From positions 62,001 to 126,000 of the forward strand of contig JAYFPO010000005.1 in NCBI GenBank assembly GCA_034927685.1: 64,000 nt of DNA, given 5' to 3'. Position numbers and translations under genes: made by a program. This document shows positions 49,586 to 58,292 of the stretch, in pieces; positions within the stretch are counted from its first letter, which is position 1, and every line of letters begins with the position of its first letter. The notes below the pieces were generated by a model. It searched no databases. It was not told the DNA's origin and saw only the letters and a program-made list of their open reading frames with translations. This stretch comes from RGIG3159 sp034927685. GTDB taxonomy: Bacteria > Bacillota > Clostridia > Oscillospirales > Oscillospiraceae.

Positions 49586-50884
49586 TCAGGAAAAGATTTG
49601 GTTCAGATCGACATAGTCAAGACCCGACGCCTTTCCCTCAATGGTAATAGATATGTGTTGAATGCCGTCCAGTGATTTCAGCGAGTTGACAATCGACTGC
49701 ACCGCAAGCGTCTGCGTTTCCTCCGTTTGCAGCGTATCCGCAAAGGAGGCGGAAAGATCCACTTCGCAGGTATTCCCCTCCTCCACGACGGAAAGCACCT
49801 TGGTGCCGGTCGGAACCGGGCTGGAAAACCCGTTCTTCTCGCCATATTCCAGCAGCGCCCGCAGTACGGTATCGGCGTCGCTTTCGTTGGCTGCGGACTT
49901 TAGACGCATGGGGAGCTCTGTCAGAACACGGTCGCGCTGCCGCAGGACATAGAGTGTTGCGTCGATCTCATTGAGTCCTGGACGAACCGGTCCGATGGCG
50001 TTCTCATCACGCTGATAGACCAAGCTCAGATCCATATGATAGTAGGTAGACAGCACTTCGCCCTCCACATAAAACTGCACGCGGTTGATCTCCTGAAATT
50101 CCGTCAGCGTGTCAACGATGGAGAGAATCGTCATCCGTTCCTCACTGTCGGTTTCCGGCCGATTTTGGAGAAAATCGGCGGAGAAATCCACAATGCAAAG
50201 GCCGTCTTCGATAGAGAGATCCAGAATTTCCGTATTCTCCGGCAGTGTAGTCCGCAGCGCCCCAGACTCCGGTGCCTGCCCGAGCAGCGAGATCGCGTAG
50301 GCAGCTTGTTCTTCCGTGGTTTCCAGCTTTGTTTTGACCTCCTGCGGAATCAGGTAGCGGCTGTCCGCGTCCGAATAGTAGATGTTCAGTGTGGTCTCCG
50401 CCAGCGCCAGACTGTTGTCGGTCAGCAGGATGTCCCCTTTCCGCAGTAAAATTGACTGTTTCCCGCCGAGAAGCTGGTTCTTTGCAGAGACCTCAACGCT
50501 GTCGACGTCTTCGAGTTGTGAGAATGTCAGGCCGATGCAGGAGAGTGCCAGCGACAGGTTCACACCGGTGAGGCTGGCGAATGAGCCGCTGAGCTGCAGC
50601 GACAGCAGACCATTTTCAAGGGAGTGGGAGCTGACAATGGTTCCCGTTGGGAACGGGGACACCAGCGTCTCGGTCCGTGGGCCGAGAAAGTACTCCGCCG
50701 CGAATTCATCAAAGCTCTCCCCTACCCCTGCAGCCTCGCTGCCAATCAATCCGTCCTCCGCAATGGTCGCTTCAGCAGTCTTGTAATAAAATTGCAGAGA
50801 CGGCTCCTCCGTCTGCTGCGGCGTACAGCCGTGAAGCACGGAGAGCGCGGTCAGAAACGCCAGAAGAAGCGCAATTTTCTTCAT
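49586..50884 (-). CDS. GerMN-domain lipoprotein
   Basis: A 432-residue lipoprotein; the signal peptide ends in SVLHGC, giving an anchor at about Cys20. The mature part carries GerMN (sporulation/spore germination) domains: one clear copy at about residues 170-285 ends in VQFYVEGEVLSTYYHMDLS, and another at about 310-430 ends in ITIEGKASGLDYVDLNQIF. The region 60-155 may be a diverged third copy. GerM-type proteins act in the spore envelope or cortex. The gene overlaps the histidine kinase stop (ATGA) and is the last gene of a comEA-regulator-kinase-lipoprotein operon. Confidence 0.85.
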   Translation of the reverse strand: MKKIALLLAFLTALSVLHGCTPQQTEEPSLQFYYKTAEATIAEDGLIGSEAAGVGESFDEFAAEYFLGPRTETLVSPFPTGTIVSSHSLENGLLSLQLSGSFASLTGVNLSLALSCIGLTFSQLEDVDSVEVSAKNQLLGGKQSILLRKGDILLTDNSLALAETTLNIYYSDADSRYLIPQEVKTKLETTEEQAAYAISLLGQAPESGALRTTLPENTEILDLSIEDGLCIVDFSADFLQNRPETDSEERMTILSIVDTLTEFQEINRVQFYVEGEVLSTYYHMDLSLVYQRDENAIGPVRPGLNEIDATLYVLRQRDRVLTELPMRLKSAANESDADTVLRALLEYGEKNGFSSPVPTGTKVLSVVEEGNTCEVDLSASFADTLQTEETQTLAVQSIVNSLKSLDGIQHISITIEGKASGLDYVDLNQIFS

Positions 50885-52251
50885 TCTTCCTCCTCCTCCA
50901 CGCCGAAATAGGGAAACACGAGGAGGAATCGGGAGCCCTGCGGCGCCCCAGGTTCCACTGAGATCGTGCCGTAATTGTGCTCCACCATGTCGTGAACGAT
51001 AGAAAGCCCCAGCCCGGCGCCGCCCGCTTCCCGGGATCGCGCCTTGTCCACGCGGTAGAACCGTTCGAAAATATGCGATCTGGCTTCCTCGGGAATGCCG
51101 ACGCCGGTATCCGACACCTCCAGCATGACGTCGTCGTTTTCGACCCGTGCCGTGACGTGAACTTCTCCGCCGTCTACATTATATTTAATAGCGTTTTCTA
51201 CCAGATTAAATATAATTTGGTACATTTCGTCCTGTGTCGCAAGAACCGAACATTCCAGCCCCATGTGGGCGTCCATTTGGATTCCCCGCTGCTCCGCCAG
51301 CGGCATCAGCATGCGAAATACCTTTTCCACCGTGTATCCAAGGACGACCACTTCCCGTTCCGATTCCTCCTGCACACTGTCCATTCTGGTAAGCAGCAGC
51401 AGTTTTTGCGTCAAGCGGTTCAACCGTTCCGCCTCGCTGCAAATGTCGCTGACAAATTCCCGCTCGATTGCCGCATCCAGCTTGTTTTGCAGAATGGTCT
51501 CGGCCAACAGCTTGATGGAAGCCAGCGGCGTTTTCAGCTCGTGCGACGCGTCGGAGACAAATCGCCGCCGCGACGCCTCGGATTCCGCCAGCTTGTCGGT
51601 CAGCTTATCGAATTCGCCGGCCAGCATGGCCAACTCATCCTGCCCGCCCAGATTGATCTTATAGGTGTAATCGCCGGAACGGAGAATCGGAAAAGATTGC
51701 AGAATCGTCTGCATTCTGCGGGAAAAAACCAGGGAAAACAGAACTGCAAACAGAATCACCACGGTCTCCAGTACGGCGGAAATTTTGAACACCGTACTCT
51801 CCAGCAGCGCGATCAGGGCGCTCTGCTCTTGTTCGTAGTCCATCAGATAGACGGCTCCCACAGGCGTGTTGTAGTACATGACCGGCATGGCACAATAGCT
51901 GGTGACTGCGCCGCTCTCGTACCGGCAGTGAAAGACGTCGTTGCCGGAAAGCGCAGAGTAGACCTCCGGCAGCATGACCAGCTTTTCCTCGTCCTGGCTG
52001 TCGCTCAGATTGTCATAGAGGCACCAGCCCTCTTCATCGGTGACCAGCAGGCGTGTTGTGGTCACGTCGCCCAGCAGGCCGATCACCTGCGTCACGCTGT
52101 CCTTCGTCAGATATTCCATACCGGAAAGGGAGGAACTGATGAGCCTTGCCTTGTCCTGCATCGCCGTATAGTGGGATTTAAACAAAAGCTCCCGCGCGTT
52201 GACGGCAATATAAAGGTTGAGCACGATGAGCGCCACTGTGATGACCAGCAC
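50881..52251 (-). CDS. Sensor histidine kinase (PhoR/WalK type), 5' end unclear
   Basis: A 456-residue membrane kinase as read from GTG 52251. Two membrane helices enclose an extracellular domain of about 130 residues, followed by HAMP, the phospho-accepting His in FVSDASHELKTPLASIK, and an ATPase domain (NLVENAIKYN, VSDTGVGIP, GAGLGLSIV). The first helix is cut by the GTG start: the same frame continues upstream as FNAVCYV and KHEIRQKLQPSS without an ATG, GTG or TTG. An ATG overlapping the regulator stop (52310) is one base out of frame, so a single missing A near 52305 would restore a normal start. It overlaps the lipoprotein gene by four bases. Confidence 0.88.
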   Translation of the reverse strand: MLVITVALIVLNLYIAVNARELLFKSHYTAMQDKARLISSSLSGMEYLTKDSVTQVIGLLGDVTTTRLLVTDEEGWCLYDNLSDSQDEEKLVMLPEVYSALSGNDVFHCRYESGAVTSYCAMPVMYYNTPVGAVYLMDYEQEQSALIALLESTVFKISAVLETVVILFAVLFSLVFSRRMQTILQSFPILRSGDYTYKINLGGQDELAMLAGEFDKLTDKLAESEASRRRFVSDASHELKTPLASIKLLAETILQNKLDAAIEREFVSDICSEAERLNRLTQKLLLLTRMDSVQEESEREVVVLGYTVEKVFRMLMPLAEQRGIQMDAHMGLECSVLATQDEMYQIIFNLVENAIKYNVDGGEVHVTARVENDDVMLEVSDTGVGIPEEARSHIFERFYRVDKARSREAGGAGLGLSIVHDMVEHNYGTISVEPGAPQGSRFLLVFPYFGVEEEEE

Positions 52252-52306
52252 ATAGCAAACGGCGTTAAATGCCTGCGAGCTGCTGGGCTGCAGCTTTTGC
52301 CGGATT

Positions 52307-52987
52307 TCATGCTTTGAAATAGTAGCCCACTCCCCACTTTGTCATGATATATTCGGGATTGGCAGGATCGCGTTCCAGCTTTTCGCGCAGCCGCCGGATA
52401 TGCACATCCACAGTCCTGATATCGCTTCTGTATTCATAGCTCCAGATGGTATCCAACAGCGCCTCTCTGGAATAAACACGGTTCGGGTATTTCATCAGAA
52501 GCTCGACGAGGTCAAACTCCTTGGCGGTCAGATCGACCACCGCACCGTCCTTGTAAGCGTTGCGCTGAGCGGAATCCACGGCAATGGGGCCATACTGAAG
52601 CCGATTGGTGTCCTCGTCCTCCTCGCGGCGCACATAGCGGCGCAACAGCGCACGGACGCGTGCCTTCAGCTCCAGAATGTTGAAGGGCTTGGTCAGGTAG
52701 TCGTCCGCACCGTGTTCAAAGCCCATGAGCTTGTCCATGTCGTCGGTCTTTGCGGTCAGCAGCAGAATGGGCACGTCGGAAAACTCCCGGATTTTCACAC
52801 AGGCCTCCAGCCCGTCCATGACCGGCATCATCACATCGAGAACAATCGCCCTCACATCCGGGTCAGCGGCCAGCGCAACCGCCTCCTCGCCGTTGCAGCC
52901 GGTCACTACCTCATAGCCCTCATTTTGTAGGTTGAATCTGATCCCCTTTACCAGCAGGACCTCATCGTCGACAACCAGAATTTTCAT
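52307..52987 (-). CDS. OmpR/PhoB-family response regulator
   Basis: A 226-residue regulator. The receiver domain shows the acidic pocket ILVVDDEV, the phosphorylated Asp in AIVLDVMMPVMDG, and the conserved LLTAKTD and LTKPFN. The C-terminal winged helix-turn-helix spans about residues 130-224, with YSREALLDTIWSYEYRSDIRTVDVHI. It is paired with the histidine kinase just downstream and starts five bases after comEA. The target genes cannot be told from the sequence. Confidence 0.94.
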   Translation of the reverse strand: MKILVVDDEVLLVKGIRFNLQNEGYEVVTGCNGEEAVALAADPDVRAIVLDVMMPVMDGLEACVKIREFSDVPILLLTAKTDDMDKLMGFEHGADDYLTKPFNILELKARVRALLRRYVRREEDEDTNRLQYGPIAVDSAQRNAYKDGAVVDLTAKEFDLVELLMKYPNRVYSREALLDTIWSYEYRSDIRTVDVHIRRLREKLERDPANPEYIMTKWGVGYYFKA

Positions 52988-52991
52988 GCCG

Positions 52992-53450
52992 TTACCTCAC
53001 CGTAATCAAATTTTTCAGGTCCTCATATTTTGTTGCTCCGATACCGGAGACGTATAAAAGCTCTTCCGGCGACTGAAAGGCGCCATGCTCGTCGCGGTAG
53101 GCCAAAATCCGCAGCGCCAGCACCTCGCCGATCCCGGGCAGCTGTTCCAGCTCATCCGCGGTCGCTGCGTTCAAATTCAGCGGCTCTGCGACAGTTGATT
53201 CCGCGGCGGAGACTTCCGCAACGGTCGTCTCCGTTTCCCCGCCCACCGCAGACGTGACCGCATACGCAGCGATTTCCCGGGTCTCCGCCGCCTCCACCGT
53301 GGCGGAAGCGCTCACCGCTACTGTTCGCGAACCACGCCCCAAGAAAAAGCCGATGGTAAATATGAGAAAAAGCAGCGCGAGACCGGAGATCAGATATTCA
53401 ACGCCAATCTTTTTCATTTCCGAAAAAACCGATCCTTTCTGCGTTGACAT
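52992..53450 (-). CDS. comEA: ComEA-like helix-hairpin-helix DNA-binding protein
   Basis: A 152-residue protein with one N-terminal membrane helix (about residues 17-38), an Ala/Glu/Thr-rich linker, and a C-terminal pair of helix-hairpin-helix motifs: LNLNAATADELEQLPGIGE and LLYVSGIGATKYEDL. This is the layout of ComEA, the surface DNA receptor of natural transformation. No comEC lies beside it here; instead it leads a two-component operon. The start at 53450 has no clear ribosome-binding site; an ATG at 53415 is an alternative. Calling it a competence protein rather than a general HhH protein is inference. Confidence 0.8.
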   Translation of the reverse strand: MSTQKGSVFSEMKKIGVEYLISGLALLFLIFTIGFFLGRGSRTVAVSASATVEAAETREIAAYAVTSAVGGETETTVAEVSAAESTVAEPLNLNAATADELEQLPGIGEVLALRILAYRDEHGAFQSPEELLYVSGIGATKYEDLKNLITVR

Positions 53451-53558
53451 AATGCGTTTTTCCGCATATAATCGAATGCGTACAATGGTTATTTTGTATT
53501 ATAACATAACTTGGAACTGAACGGCAATGCCGTTTCCTGATAAATGTGGAGAAACATA

Positions 53559-54998
53559 ATGAAACGAGCTGGAATTCTGCTTTTGACCCTAACCCTGTCC
53601 TTTGCGCTGCTTCTGCAGCCTGTGTTCGCGGAAAGCGCCGCCGCACCGGAAACCACAGGTACCACTGCGGCCGGCGAAACGACGGAAAGCGTTACGGAAA
53701 CTGCTGCCGAACAGGAGGCGCTGTACAACAAGGATACCGGATTTTCCGCCGTCGACGGCTTCTCCGTTGCCGGAACCTCCGCCATGCTGTTGGATCTGAA
53801 TTCCGGCGTGATTCTCTATTCGCAGAATCCGGATCAGAAGGTTTATCCGGCGAGCTTGACGAAGATCATGACCTGCCTGATTGCCATTGAGAATGGGAAT
53901 CTGACGGATACGGTCACCGTGACGGCGACCGCACTCGCCGGTTTGGACTCGGATGGCACCGTGGCGGAACTGAAGGTCGGCGAGCAAATGACGCTGAAGG
54001 ACATGCTCTACTGTGCGTATGTCCCATCCGCCAACGAGGCCTGTAATGTGATAGCCGAACACATCGGCGGCTCCGTGGAAAACTTTGTCGCAATGATGAA
54101 CGAGAAAGCAGCGGAATTGGGCTGCACTGGGACGCACTTTGCAAACGCCCATGGTCTGCACGATGAAAACCACTACTCCACAGCCCGGGATCTGATTAAA
54201 ATTGCCACGGCGGCGCTGCAGAACGATACCTTCCGGGAGCTTTGCTATACGACGAAATATGAGGTCCCAGCCACCAATATGAGCGAGGCAAGAACGCTCT
54301 ATACTACCAATTATCTGGTCAGTACCGACAAGTCCTACAAATACTATTACGAGAAAGCCAAGGGCGTCAAAACCGGCTACACCAGCGCCGCGGGGCGCTG
54401 CCTGATCTCGACCGCGGAGAGCGGCAATCTGCATTTGCTCTCCATTGTGACCGGCTGCGCGACCACGGAGGACGAAGACGGCGAATATACGCTGCACAGC
54501 TTCCCGGAGACAAAGTCGCTGTTTGAATATGGGTTTAACAATTTTGAGTATGTCACCGTCCTGTCACCCATGGTTCCCATTGCCGAGGTCCCGGTCAACG
54601 GCGGAGAAAGCAGTTCCGTGGTGGTCGCACCGGTCAGCGAGGCGTCCTTTGTTCTGCCGAAGGGCTATGAGACCGCAGACGTCACGACAACGCTCACGCT
54701 GACAGACGGCAGCTATGTGCAGGCACCTTTGAGCGCCGGCGATGTGATTGGCAGCGTTTCTGTTTTCTACAAAGGCGAGCTTCTGGGTAGCTCCGACATT
54801 GCGCCCATTACCGCCGTGGCAGCCGGAAGCTCCACCTTCCACGCGGAAGCGGATACAAGCGTAGCCCAGGAAACCGGGAAATCTGTTTCTTGGCCGCTGG
54901 TGCTGCTGGTTCTGGCCGCCCTGCTGCTTGGTGTATACTTCTTTAGCTATGTCTACCGGAATGTCACGCGGTCCAGGAAGAAGAGGAGGAAAAGATAA
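53559..54998 (+). CDS. dacF: D-alanyl-D-alanine carboxypeptidase, DacF type
   Basis: A 479-residue low-molecular-weight penicillin-binding protein (peptidase family S11) that trims the terminal D-Ala of peptidoglycan stems. A signal peptide is cleaved after about VFA (residue 24). The active-site motifs are S99-L-T-K102 in YPASLTKIM, S-A-N in PSANEAC, and KTG in GVKTGYTSAAG. A C-terminal beta domain follows. One membrane helix near the end (LVLLVLAALLLGVYFF) is followed by a very basic tail. GGAG precedes the ATG at 53559. In spore formers such enzymes adjust cortex cross-linking. Confidence 0.9.
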   Translation: MKRAGILLLTLTLSFALLLQPVFAESAAAPETTGTTAAGETTESVTETAAEQEALYNKDTGFSAVDGFSVAGTSAMLLDLNSGVILYSQNPDQKVYPASLTKIMTCLIAIENGNLTDTVTVTATALAGLDSDGTVAELKVGEQMTLKDMLYCAYVPSANEACNVIAEHIGGSVENFVAMMNEKAAELGCTGTHFANAHGLHDENHYSTARDLIKIATAALQNDTFRELCYTTKYEVPATNMSEARTLYTTNYLVSTDKSYKYYYEKAKGVKTGYTSAAGRCLISTAESGNLHLLSIVTGCATTEDEDGEYTLHSFPETKSLFEYGFNNFEYVTVLSPMVPIAEVPVNGGESSSVVVAPVSEASFVLPKGYETADVTTTLTLTDGSYVQAPLSAGDVIGSVSVFYKGELLGSSDIAPITAVAAGSSTFHAEADTSVAQETGKSVSWPLVLLVLAALLLGVYFFSYVYRNVTRSRKKRRKR

Positions 54999-55001
54999 GC
55001 C

Positions 55002-55574
55002 ATGGATTGGGAAATGCTATCGGGGCAATGTTCCCACTGTCAACGCTGTCGCCTCTCCGAGACCAGAACGCAGGCCGTATTCGGGGTTGGTCCCGCAAAC
55101 ACGCCGATTCTCTTTGTGGGCGAGGGCCCCGGTCGACAGGAAGACTTGCAGGGAGAACCATTTGTTGGCCCGGCTGGGCAGCTTCTGGACGAAATGCTTT
55201 CCATCATTGATCTCAGTCGCCAAAATTGCTATATCACGAACGTGGTCAAGTGTCGGCCGCCGCGCAACCGGGATCCGCTGCCGGAAGAAGAGGAAGCGTG
55301 TCTCCCCTTTCTGCGGATGCAATACCGACTGCTGCGGCCAAAGCTTGTGATCTGCCTTGGACGCATCGCCGCCGCCAGCCTGATCCATGAGGATTATCAT
55401 ATCACAAGGGAGCACGGACAGTGGGTACAAAAGGGCAGTGTTTTCATGACCGCGATCTATCACCCCTCCGCCCTTCTCCGGGATCCGTCCAAACGCCCGG
55501 AGACCTTCCGCGATCTGCTGCTGATCCGGGACAAAATCCGCGAAGTCTGTCCGGATTTTTACCGGAACGAATGA
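55002..55574 (+). CDS. Uracil-DNA glycosylase, family 4
   Basis: A 190-residue DNA repair enzyme that removes uracil. The Fe-S cluster cysteines begin with CSHCQRC near residue 10 and continue with VVKCRPPRNRDP and EEEACLPFL. The uracil-binding GEGPGRQEDLQGEPFVGPAG and the late IYHPSALLRDP are the family 4 (UDGa) motifs. Many relatives are labelled as the phage SPO1 polymerase-related protein. It starts three bases after dacF and is probably co-transcribed with it. A palindromic repeat with a T run follows. Confidence 0.93.
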   Translation: MDWEMLSGQCSHCQRCRLSETRTQAVFGVGPANTPILFVGEGPGRQEDLQGEPFVGPAGQLLDEMLSIIDLSRQNCYITNVVKCRPPRNRDPLPEEEEACLPFLRMQYRLLRPKLVICLGRIAAASLIHEDYHITREHGQWVQKGSVFMTAIYHPSALLRDPSKRPETFRDLLLIRDKIREVCPDFYRNE

Positions 55575-55602
55575 AAATTGGCCTTTCCCTTCAAAAAAAG
55601 CA

Positions 55603-55690
55603 CTGTCATTCTGAGACCAACAGTCCAAAAAATCTTTCCGAAATCGACAGAGAAATCAGAAAGATCCTTCGTTGGCGCTCAGAATGACAG
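55603..55690. repeat. Dispersed palindromic repeat, copy 2
   Basis: Perfect 13-base ends, CTGTCATTCTGAG (55603-55615) and its complement (55678-55690), enclose a second stem ATCTTTC/GAAAGAT (55632-55638 / 55659-55665). A and T runs flank the outside (A7 at 55593-55599, T7 at 55691-55697), so it can also end transcription in both directions. It belongs to the same ATTCTGAG...CAGAATGAC family as 27030-27126. Confidence 0.7.
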
Positions 55691-55728
55691 TTTTTTTGGC
55701 CTGTTCGCAGGTTTGCTCAGGCACTTGA

Positions 55729-56616
55729 TTACATTGTGGTATAGACGGCTTCCTCACAGGCGGGGCGTTCCAGCAGCTCTGGATTCTCCAGCAGATGGCG
55801 AAGCAGCTTCACCGTTTTGGAATAATAGTAGCCATCGGCAATCCGCTCGTCGATGGTGAGCCCGAGATCGATGCTGTTTTTCATCGTCGCATTGCCGTCA
55901 TCGTCGTAAAATGGGCGCTTTTTAATCGCCCCAATGGCGACAAATACCGAATTGGTTCCCCAATTGGTCAGATGGTGATACCCGCTGTGCAGCTTGATAG
56001 AGCCGAGGTTGGTCAATACAATCGAAGAATAGTATGGGTCTGTCGCGATTAAAAAGTTTGGAACCTTGCCGTGCACATCCAGCCGCGTGATAATCCAGAC
56101 CAAAAATTTAGACAAAAACCGCGGCATCCTGTTGAGTACATCCATGCTGTCGGAGGAACTGTCCCCTTTTCCGCTGCGGCAGTCGATTACTTGCCGATAA
56201 ATGTCCTGATGGATGGTTTCCAGTGTTGTTTTCTCGGTGGCATGGACAAACGCCAGTCCCTCTTGCGCCTCGTCGGAAAACTGCTTTTTGACCACGAAGG
56301 AGGCGCTGACCTCATTGCGCTGATACATATTTTTGTTTGCGATGAACCGGTTCATTTTTGGCCGCAGCGTGATCGTCTTGATCATAGCGGCAACGATCAA
56401 ATGGAACACGGTGTATTGGAATTCCGGATTTTCCACGTTTCGCTTTGCCAGATAGGCGTCCGCGTTTGTGAGGTCAATCCGTTCGGATAGAAAGGCCTCG
56501 TTGTCGCAGCGGTTTGGATAGATCAGCGGCACGATGAAGTGCATCCCGTCCAAATCACGCAGCAAGTATCCGTCTTTTCGGTCGCCCATACGGCGTTTCC
56601 TTTTCTCTGCTTCCAT
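55729..56616 (-). CDS. Stand-alone E2/CAT-like acyltransferase domain lacking the usual His
   Basis: A 295-residue protein with the chloramphenicol-acetyltransferase/2-oxoacid dehydrogenase E2 catalytic fold. There is no lipoyl or peripheral-subunit-binding domain. The fold is recognised by FQYTVFHLIVAAMIKTI, TNLGSIKLHSGYHHL and the C-terminal LGLTIDERIADGYYYSK. In active E2 and CAT enzymes the last motif reads HxxxDG; here the His is replaced by Glu at about residue 257. Activity as an acyltransferase is therefore doubtful. GGAGG lies before the ATG at 56616. It forms a probable operon with the membrane protein upstream. Confidence 0.8.
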   Translation of the reverse strand: MEAEKRKRRMGDRKDGYLLRDLDGMHFIVPLIYPNRCDNEAFLSERIDLTNADAYLAKRNVENPEFQYTVFHLIVAAMIKTITLRPKMNRFIANKNMYQRNEVSASFVVKKQFSDEAQEGLAFVHATEKTTLETIHQDIYRQVIDCRSGKGDSSSDSMDVLNRMPRFLSKFLVWIITRLDVHGKVPNFLIATDPYYSSIVLTNLGSIKLHSGYHHLTNWGTNSVFVAIGAIKKRPFYDDDGNATMKNSIDLGLTIDERIADGYYYSKTVKLLRHLLENPELLERPACEEAVYTTM

Positions 56617-56627
56617 GTGTCCTCCTA

Positions 56628-57440
56628 CTACTCTCTCTTTTTCCGTTCATAATTTTGGATTGTTTCAATGATGGTGCTGTGCTCTCCCTTCCGCAGCGCA
56701 GGGAACGCCGCGATCAGGCGATTATGGACGTAGTTTTTCTGCCCGACCAGCCTTCCATATCGAAGCCGCAGGGCTTCAATTTCCTGATGGTATTTTTCGT
56801 CCAGCTCTTCCCGGCCTCTCTCCCCTTTTGCTTTCAAATTCAGCGTATTTCCGGACAGGTTCTCACCGAGCCTGTCCGATGCGACGCGAATCCGCCGCTC
56901 CAGCTCGTCAATTGCGCAGATGCGTTTTGGCAGCTTCAGCGCCTCAATCATGGTAACCAGGATGTCCGCCAGAAAAACAGCGTAAAATACGGATACCAGA
57001 ACAATACCGATTCCCGTTGGGATTTTTATCATCAGATCCGCCACAGCCGGATGCACCAGCTTCAGAATAAACACGCAGGCCAAACCCCAGAGCAGGGAAA
57101 ATTTCAGGCAGACATAGCCGCAAAGATTAAATGGGTTGCTCCGGTAATCCCAGAGCCGGACCTTCAGTATTTTTTCGCCGAGGAAGCCGACCAGAAACTC
57201 GACCGCCGAAGTAAGAATGGCGGAACCGAGAAACAAAAGCGGAAGATTGTGTTCCAGCGGCCGCAGCAGCAGAGCAACCATCAAAATTCCGTAGCCGTAG
57301 ATGGGGCAGACCGGCCCGTTGAGAAATCCACGGTTTACAAATTTCCCATAGGTAGCGGCGGCAAAGACCACCTCGGAGCACCAGCCCAGAAACGAATAGA
57401 GCAAAAACAGCAGCATGAGCTGCAGGAAAGACGGCGTCAA
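56628..57440 (-). CDS. Putative ABC-transporter type IV membrane protein (CmpB family)
   Basis: A 270-residue membrane protein of the PF06541 family. Five or so helices cover residues 5-170. The conserved family segments FLLYSFLGWCSEVVF and VNRGFLNGPVCPIYGYG are near the N terminus. The last 100 residues are cytoplasmic and largely helical (LERRIRVASDRLGENL, LDEKYHQEIEALRLRYGRL). Despite the family name, no ATPase partner is nearby, and a transport role is unproven. It lies 11 bases before the E2-like gene and 18 bases after the PAP2-like gene. Confidence 0.8.
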   Translation of the reverse strand: MTPSFLQLMLLFLLYSFLGWCSEVVFAAATYGKFVNRGFLNGPVCPIYGYGILMVALLLRPLEHNLPLLFLGSAILTSAVEFLVGFLGEKILKVRLWDYRSNPFNLCGYVCLKFSLLWGLACVFILKLVHPAVADLMIKIPTGIGIVLVSVFYAVFLADILVTMIEALKLPKRICAIDELERRIRVASDRLGENLSGNTLNLKAKGERGREELDEKYHQEIEALRLRYGRLVGQKNYVHNRLIAAFPALRKGEHSTIIETIQNYERKKRE

Positions 57441-57458
57441 CTCTCTTCCCTCAGCATG

Positions 57459-58025
57459 TCAGACCATCCCGGCCAGATGGAAGCAGCAAAGGAATAACAC
57501 CGGTGTCGCTGTACCGAGCAAGAGCTGGCTCCAGGTGTGCCGACGCAAAACAAGTGAGGACCAATAGACCAGCGGTAAGACCAGCAGCGCGGGCCAATAT
57601 CCCCATCCAAGCATCAGACACAGCGCCACAGCGGGCCCCGCGACGCCGCACGCGTGACCGCTCGCGAGCAGCTTTGGAAACCGCGAGGTCGCGGCGATGA
57701 CCACGACGGACCCGATATATGTGATGTACAGTGACAGTTCGGGCGACGTGACCTTTGCGGCAATACAGAGGCCCAGCAGCGCGGCGTAGCCGACCAGGGA
57801 AAAATAGACTGCCAACATCCGCTGCTTTTTCCGGCCGGTTTTTGCAATCCAGGAGACGGGGTAGGCCAAAAGCGGGAAAAAGGAAAGACAGCCCAGCGCG
57901 TACCAATAGTGAAAGGGCGCGGCATAAATGCCCGGCGCGTTCCGCAGCAGCAGCGTCAGCACCGCAAACGCGGCAATCGGCGCAACCGTCACAACGCGGA
58001 TAATTTTTGCAAGCTTTTCTTTCAT
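57459..58025 (-). CDS. PAP2-like membrane phosphatase
   Basis: A 188-residue protein with five or six membrane helices. The PAP2 motif 2 is visible as ASGHACGVAGP and motif 3 as LRRHTWSQLLLG, where the His serves as nucleophile in the family. The first motif (KxxxxxxRP) is not clear, so this is a divergent member. The substrate would be a lipid phosphate or pyrophosphate. GGGAGG lies seven bases before the ATG at 58025, which I prefer to the much longer open frame that has no signals. Confidence 0.65.
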   Translation of the reverse strand: MKEKLAKIIRVVTVAPIAAFAVLTLLLRNAPGIYAAPFHYWYALGCLSFFPLLAYPVSWIAKTGRKKQRMLAVYFSLVGYAALLGLCIAAKVTSPELSLYITYIGSVVVIAATSRFPKLLASGHACGVAGPAVALCLMLGWGYWPALLVLPLVYWSSLVLRRHTWSQLLLGTATPVLFLCCFHLAGMV

Positions 58026-58292
58026 GGATGCCTCCCATACAGGCCGGATATCCGGCGGAATTTGAATCGCCGGTCCACACCGCGGCTCTTCTGTGGGATT
58101 ATCATAAAACCTACCGGTTTTTTTGTCAACCTCGGAATGCCCATCCAGGTGTGAGAACTTGCAAATGACCAATTCTACGAATTCGGGAGGCGTTCTACAA
58201 CCCCGTGCTTGACTTGGCAATCAGATAATTTCAGAAAAATTGACGGAACGGCACATTCAGACGTATTACTAGTGAAGGGAGAGATGAAAGGA

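Noticed and set aside
52107..52337. The frame starting at ATG 52310 or upstream as a separate small gene
   Set aside because: It is the wrong frame of the histidine kinase start; the peptide is not hydrophobic where the kinase helix is. It is better explained by a one-base shift.
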